From: Novosphingobium sp.
Lineage (GTDB): Bacteria; Pseudomonadota; Alphaproteobacteria; Sphingomonadales; Sphingomonadaceae
Assembly: GCA_009885425.1 (NCBI GenBank)
Contig: VFKS01000112.1
Span: forward strand, 1 to 10,499
DNA: 10,499 bases
Direction: 5' to 3'
Shown here: positions 8,250 through 10,499 of the stretch, piece after piece
How the letters are laid out: each line of letters begins with the position of its first letter
How positions within the stretch are numbered: position 1 is the stretch's first letter
Program-made: the position numbers and the translations under genes
Notes under the pieces: model-generated
Databases searched by the model: none
The model's input: only the letters and a program-made list of their open reading frames with translations
What the model was told of the DNA's origin: nothing

Positions 8250-9827
8250 ATGTCGGACTGGTCCAAGGATATCGATCCCGGAGCCTACGGCCAGTCCAAC
8301 CGGCGCTGGAAAGGCATGATTGTCAATCCGGCGGTGTTCCTTCCCACGGCGCTGATCTCGCTCGCAGTGATTATCTACAGTGTGATTGCGCCCCAATCAT
8401 CAGCCGAGCTGTTTGCGGCCATGCGCAGCGGCGTGGTTGCGCATTTCGACTGGTTCTTGATGTCAGTCGGCAACCTGCTGCTGCTGTTTTGCATCGTGGT
8501 GGCGCTGTCGCCGCTGGGCAAGATCAGGCTCGGCGGCAAAGGGGCCTCGCCCGATTATTCGCGGCTGTCGTGGTTTTCGATGCTGTTTGGCGCAGGCATG
8601 GGGATTGGCCTGGTGTTCTATGGCGTGGGCGAACCGGTAACCCACTATGCTTCGTCACTGGCCGGCGGTGCCGGGGCGCCGTTGGGCGGCGCGGTCGGCG
8701 ATCCGGTGGCGGCGCGAAGCCTGGCCATGGCCGCGACGATCTTCGATTGGTCGCTCCATCCCTGGGCAATCTTCGCTGTAACCGGGCTGGCATTTGCTGT
8801 TTTTGCCTATGATTTCAATATGCCGCTTTCGATGCGGTCGGCCTTTTATCCGATCTTCGGCAAGGCGGTCTGGGGCCGCGCCGGCGATCTGATCGAAGTG
8901 CTGGCCGTCCTCGCGACGATCTTTGGCCTTGCCACTTCGCTCGGGCTCGGGGCGCAGCAGGCGATGGCCGGGATTACCTATCTTTACGCGATACCCAGCT
9001 CGCCCACCGCAATCCTCGGTCTGATCGCGATGATGGCCATTATCACTTTTCTCTCGGTGCGCGGCGGGATCGATCGCGGGATCCGGATCCTGAGCGAGGC
9101 CAATATGTGGGTGGCCGCAGCATTGCTGCTGTTCGTCCTGGCGACCGGACCGGCGCTGCAATTACTCGGTAATTTCGCCGCCAACATCGTCAACTACCTC
9201 AAGCTCCTTCCCGCGCTGTCCAACCCGGTCGGGCGCAGTGATCCCGGTTTCTATGACGATTGGTCGGTCTATTACTGGGCCTGGTGGATCAGTTGGGCGC
9301 CGTTTGTCGGAATGTTCATGGCGCGCATCTCGCTGGGCCGGACGGTGCGGGAATTCATCGCCGGCGCGATGATCGCGCCAAGCCTGCTGGGAATCATCTG
9401 GCTGACGATCTTCGGCGATGCCAGCATCGCCCAGATCGCCAACGGTCAGACCCCGGAATTGGCGAACGCTTCGCTCGAAACCCAGCTGTTCGTGCTGCTT
9501 GGTACGCTCCCCTATGCCCAAATCACCTCCAGCGTTGCGATTGCGTTGATCCTGATATTCTTCGTCACCGGTTGGGATTCGGGCACTCTGGTGATCGACA
9601 CGATGACGGCCGGTGGCCGGACCGATACGCCGCTGCGACAAAAAGCGATCTGGCTGTTTGCGGTCGGCGGGATTGGCGTGATGCTATTGCTGAGCGGCGG
9701 TCTGAATTCGCTCCAGGCCGGGGCAATCGCTACCGGGCTGCCCCTTGCTCTGGTTTTGCTGCTGATGTGCTGGGGGACGCTCAAAGGCCTGCTTGCGCTG
9801 CATCGATCGGCCAAGTCCAATCAATGA
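8250..9827 (+). CDS. BCCT-family betaine/choline/carnitine transporter
   Basis: The 525-residue polytopic inner-membrane protein has about 12 hydrophobic segments, from about residue 28 to about residue 509. The BCCT signatures are clear. The glycine stretch [16 protein letters not shown] spans 114-129. The HPWAIF region has W167 and W172, aligning with aromatic-box residues of Corynebacterium BetP. The tryptophan-rich [19 protein letters not shown] spans 338-356, and [12 protein letters not shown] follows. These aromatic residues bind trimethylammonium groups in BetP. G120 aligns with the BetP glycine that is Asp in choline-type BetT proteins, so betaine is the favoured substrate; this is inferred from recalled alignments. 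The cytoplasmic ends are short: about 25 residues at the N-terminus and about 16 at the C-terminus. That suits substrate uptake for catabolism better than osmosensing. It sits between sarcosine oxidase and choline dehydrogenase genes, and its stop overlaps betA as ATGA. Confidence 0.93.
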   Translation: MSDWSKDIDPGAYGQSNRRWKGMIVNPAVFLPTALISLAVIIYSVIAPQSSAELFAAMRSGVVAHFDWFLMSVGNLLLLFCIVVALSPLGKIRLGGKGASPDYSRLSWFSMLFGAGMGIGLVFYGVGEPVTHYASSLAGGAGAPLGGAVGDPVAARSLAMAATIFDWSLHPWAIFAVTGLAFAVFAYDFNMPLSMRSAFYPIFGKAVWGRAGDLIEVLAVLATIFGLATSLGLGAQQAMAGITYLYAIPSSPTAILGLIAMMAIITFLSVRGGIDRGIRILSEANMWVAAALLLFVLATGPALQLLGNFAANIVNYLKLLPALSNPVGRSDPGFYDDWSVYYWAWWISWAPFVGMFMARISLGRTVREFIAGAMIAPSLLGIIWLTIFGDASIAQIANGQTPELANASLETQLFVLLGTLPYAQITSSVAIALILIFFVTGWDSGTLVIDTMTAGGRTDTPLRQKAIWLFAVGGIGVMLLLSGGLNSLQAGAIATGLPLALVLLLMCWGTLKGLLALHRSAKSNQ

Positions 9828-10499
9828 TCGCTTCATCTGATCTGACTTACGACTACGTCATCGTCGGTGCGGGGTCGGCCGGTTGCGTCCTGGCCGACCG
9901 GCTTAGTGCCGACGGGACCAATCGCGTCCTGCTGCTTGAATTCGGCGGTAGTGACCGCTCGATCTTCATCCAGATGCCTGCCGCGCTCGCCTATCCGATG
10001 AATACCAAGCGATGGAACTGGGGCTATGAAAGCGAACCCGAGCCGCACCTGAACGGCCGCCGGCTGAACTGTCCGCGCGGCAAGGGGCTGGGCGGCTCAT
10101 CCTCGATCAACGGGATGGTCTACGTTCGCGGCAATGCGCTGGATTTCGAACGCTGGAAAAATGAGGAGGGCGCCCGTGGCTGGGGCTACGCCGATGTCTT
10201 GCCCTACTTCAAACGGGCCGAAGGGCGGGCCGAGGGTGGCAACGAATATCGCGGCGGCGATGGTCCGCTTTCCACCGCCTACGGCACGCTGCGCAATCCG
10301 CTGCATCAGGCCTGGCTCGATGCCGCACAGGAGGCGGGCTATGGCCTGACCGAAGACTATAACGGTTTCCGTCAGGAAGGGTTTGGCCGGATGGACATGA
10401 CCGTGCGCAAAGGCACTCGGTGTTCGGCGGCCAAGGCCTATCTCCATCCAGCAAGCAAACGATCAAATCTGCGCGTAATCCAGAAGGCCCTGGCTACGC
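9824..10499 (+). CDS. betA: Choline dehydrogenase, GMC oxidoreductase (3'-truncated by window edge)
   Basis: The first 225 residues of a GMC-family flavoprotein are visible; family members are usually about 550 residues, so over half lies off the right edge. The N-terminus has the FAD-binding [18 protein letters not shown] (G15, G17, G20), followed by E39, the usual adenine-ribose contact. The GMC signature [20 protein letters not shown] spans 85-104 and is closely BetA-like, as are [31 protein letters not shown] and GGDGPLST. BetA oxidises choline to betaine aldehyde and can continue to glycine betaine; in E. coli it is membrane-associated and oxygen-dependent. The ATG overlaps the transporter stop (ATGA), with only weak Shine-Dalgarno-like sequence upstream, suggesting coupling. 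Another GMC alcohol dehydrogenase is possible, but motif closeness and context favour choline dehydrogenase. No betB or betI is seen in the window. Confidence 0.9.
   Translation, partial: MIASSDLTYDYVIVGAGSAGCVLADRLSADGTNRVLLLEFGGSDRSIFIQMPAALAYPMNTKRWNWGYESEPEPHLNGRRLNCPRGKGLGGSSSINGMVYVRGNALDFERWKNEEGARGWGYADVLPYFKRAEGRAEGGNEYRGGDGPLSTAYGTLRNPLHQAWLDAAQEAGYGLTEDYNGFRQEGFGRMDMTVRKGTRCSAAKAYLHPASKRSNLRVIQKALAT

Noticed and set aside
1..10499. Possible undescribed defence, mobile or toxin-type system
   Set aside because: All eight frames are assigned to known metabolic or transport families. No transposase, integrase, repeat array, tRNA or compositional break was seen.

Overview
The window is almost entirely coding on the + strand. 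It holds eight genes that together form a choline / glycine betaine catabolic cluster. The high GC content (well above half by eye), the codon choice and the close match of every product to alphaproteobacterial-type family members suggest an alphaproteobacterium, perhaps a sphingomonad or erythrobacter relative. That placement is inference from style only. No rRNA or other taxonomic marker is present.

Layout. Positions 1-2097 carry the 3' part of a dimethylglycine dehydrogenase-type flavoprotein with a C-terminal folate-binding GcvT module; its start lies off the left edge. Positions 2102-3352 encode a GbcA-type Rieske glycine betaine monooxygenase. Positions 3349-8239 encode the four subunits of heterotetrameric sarcosine oxidase in the order soxB, soxD, soxA, soxG. 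Positions 8250-9827 encode a BCCT-family transporter. From 9824 to the right edge runs the 5' part of betA, a GMC-type choline dehydrogenase. Only 15 bases in the window are non-coding (2098-2101, 4603, 8240-8249). Neighbouring genes overlap or nearly touch, so this looks like the interior of one long operon. No promoter, terminator, RNA gene, mobile element, repeat array or CRISPR was found.

How the genes work together. The transporter brings in a quaternary amine. BetA oxidises choline towards betaine. The Rieske oxygenase removes one methyl group from betaine as formaldehyde, giving dimethylglycine. The DMGDH-type enzyme then gives sarcosine, and SoxBDAG gives glycine. The last two steps can pass the C1 unit to tetrahydrofolate. 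Missing from the window are a reductase for the Rieske enzyme, a betaine aldehyde dehydrogenase, a regulator and C1/serine-handling genes; these may lie just outside.

I see no evidence of a previously undescribed system. The points most worth checking are how completely the pathway is packed into one operon, a betaine-type substrate motif in the transporter next to a choline dehydrogenase, a changed predicted sodium-site residue in that transporter, and the absence of a Rieske reductase.
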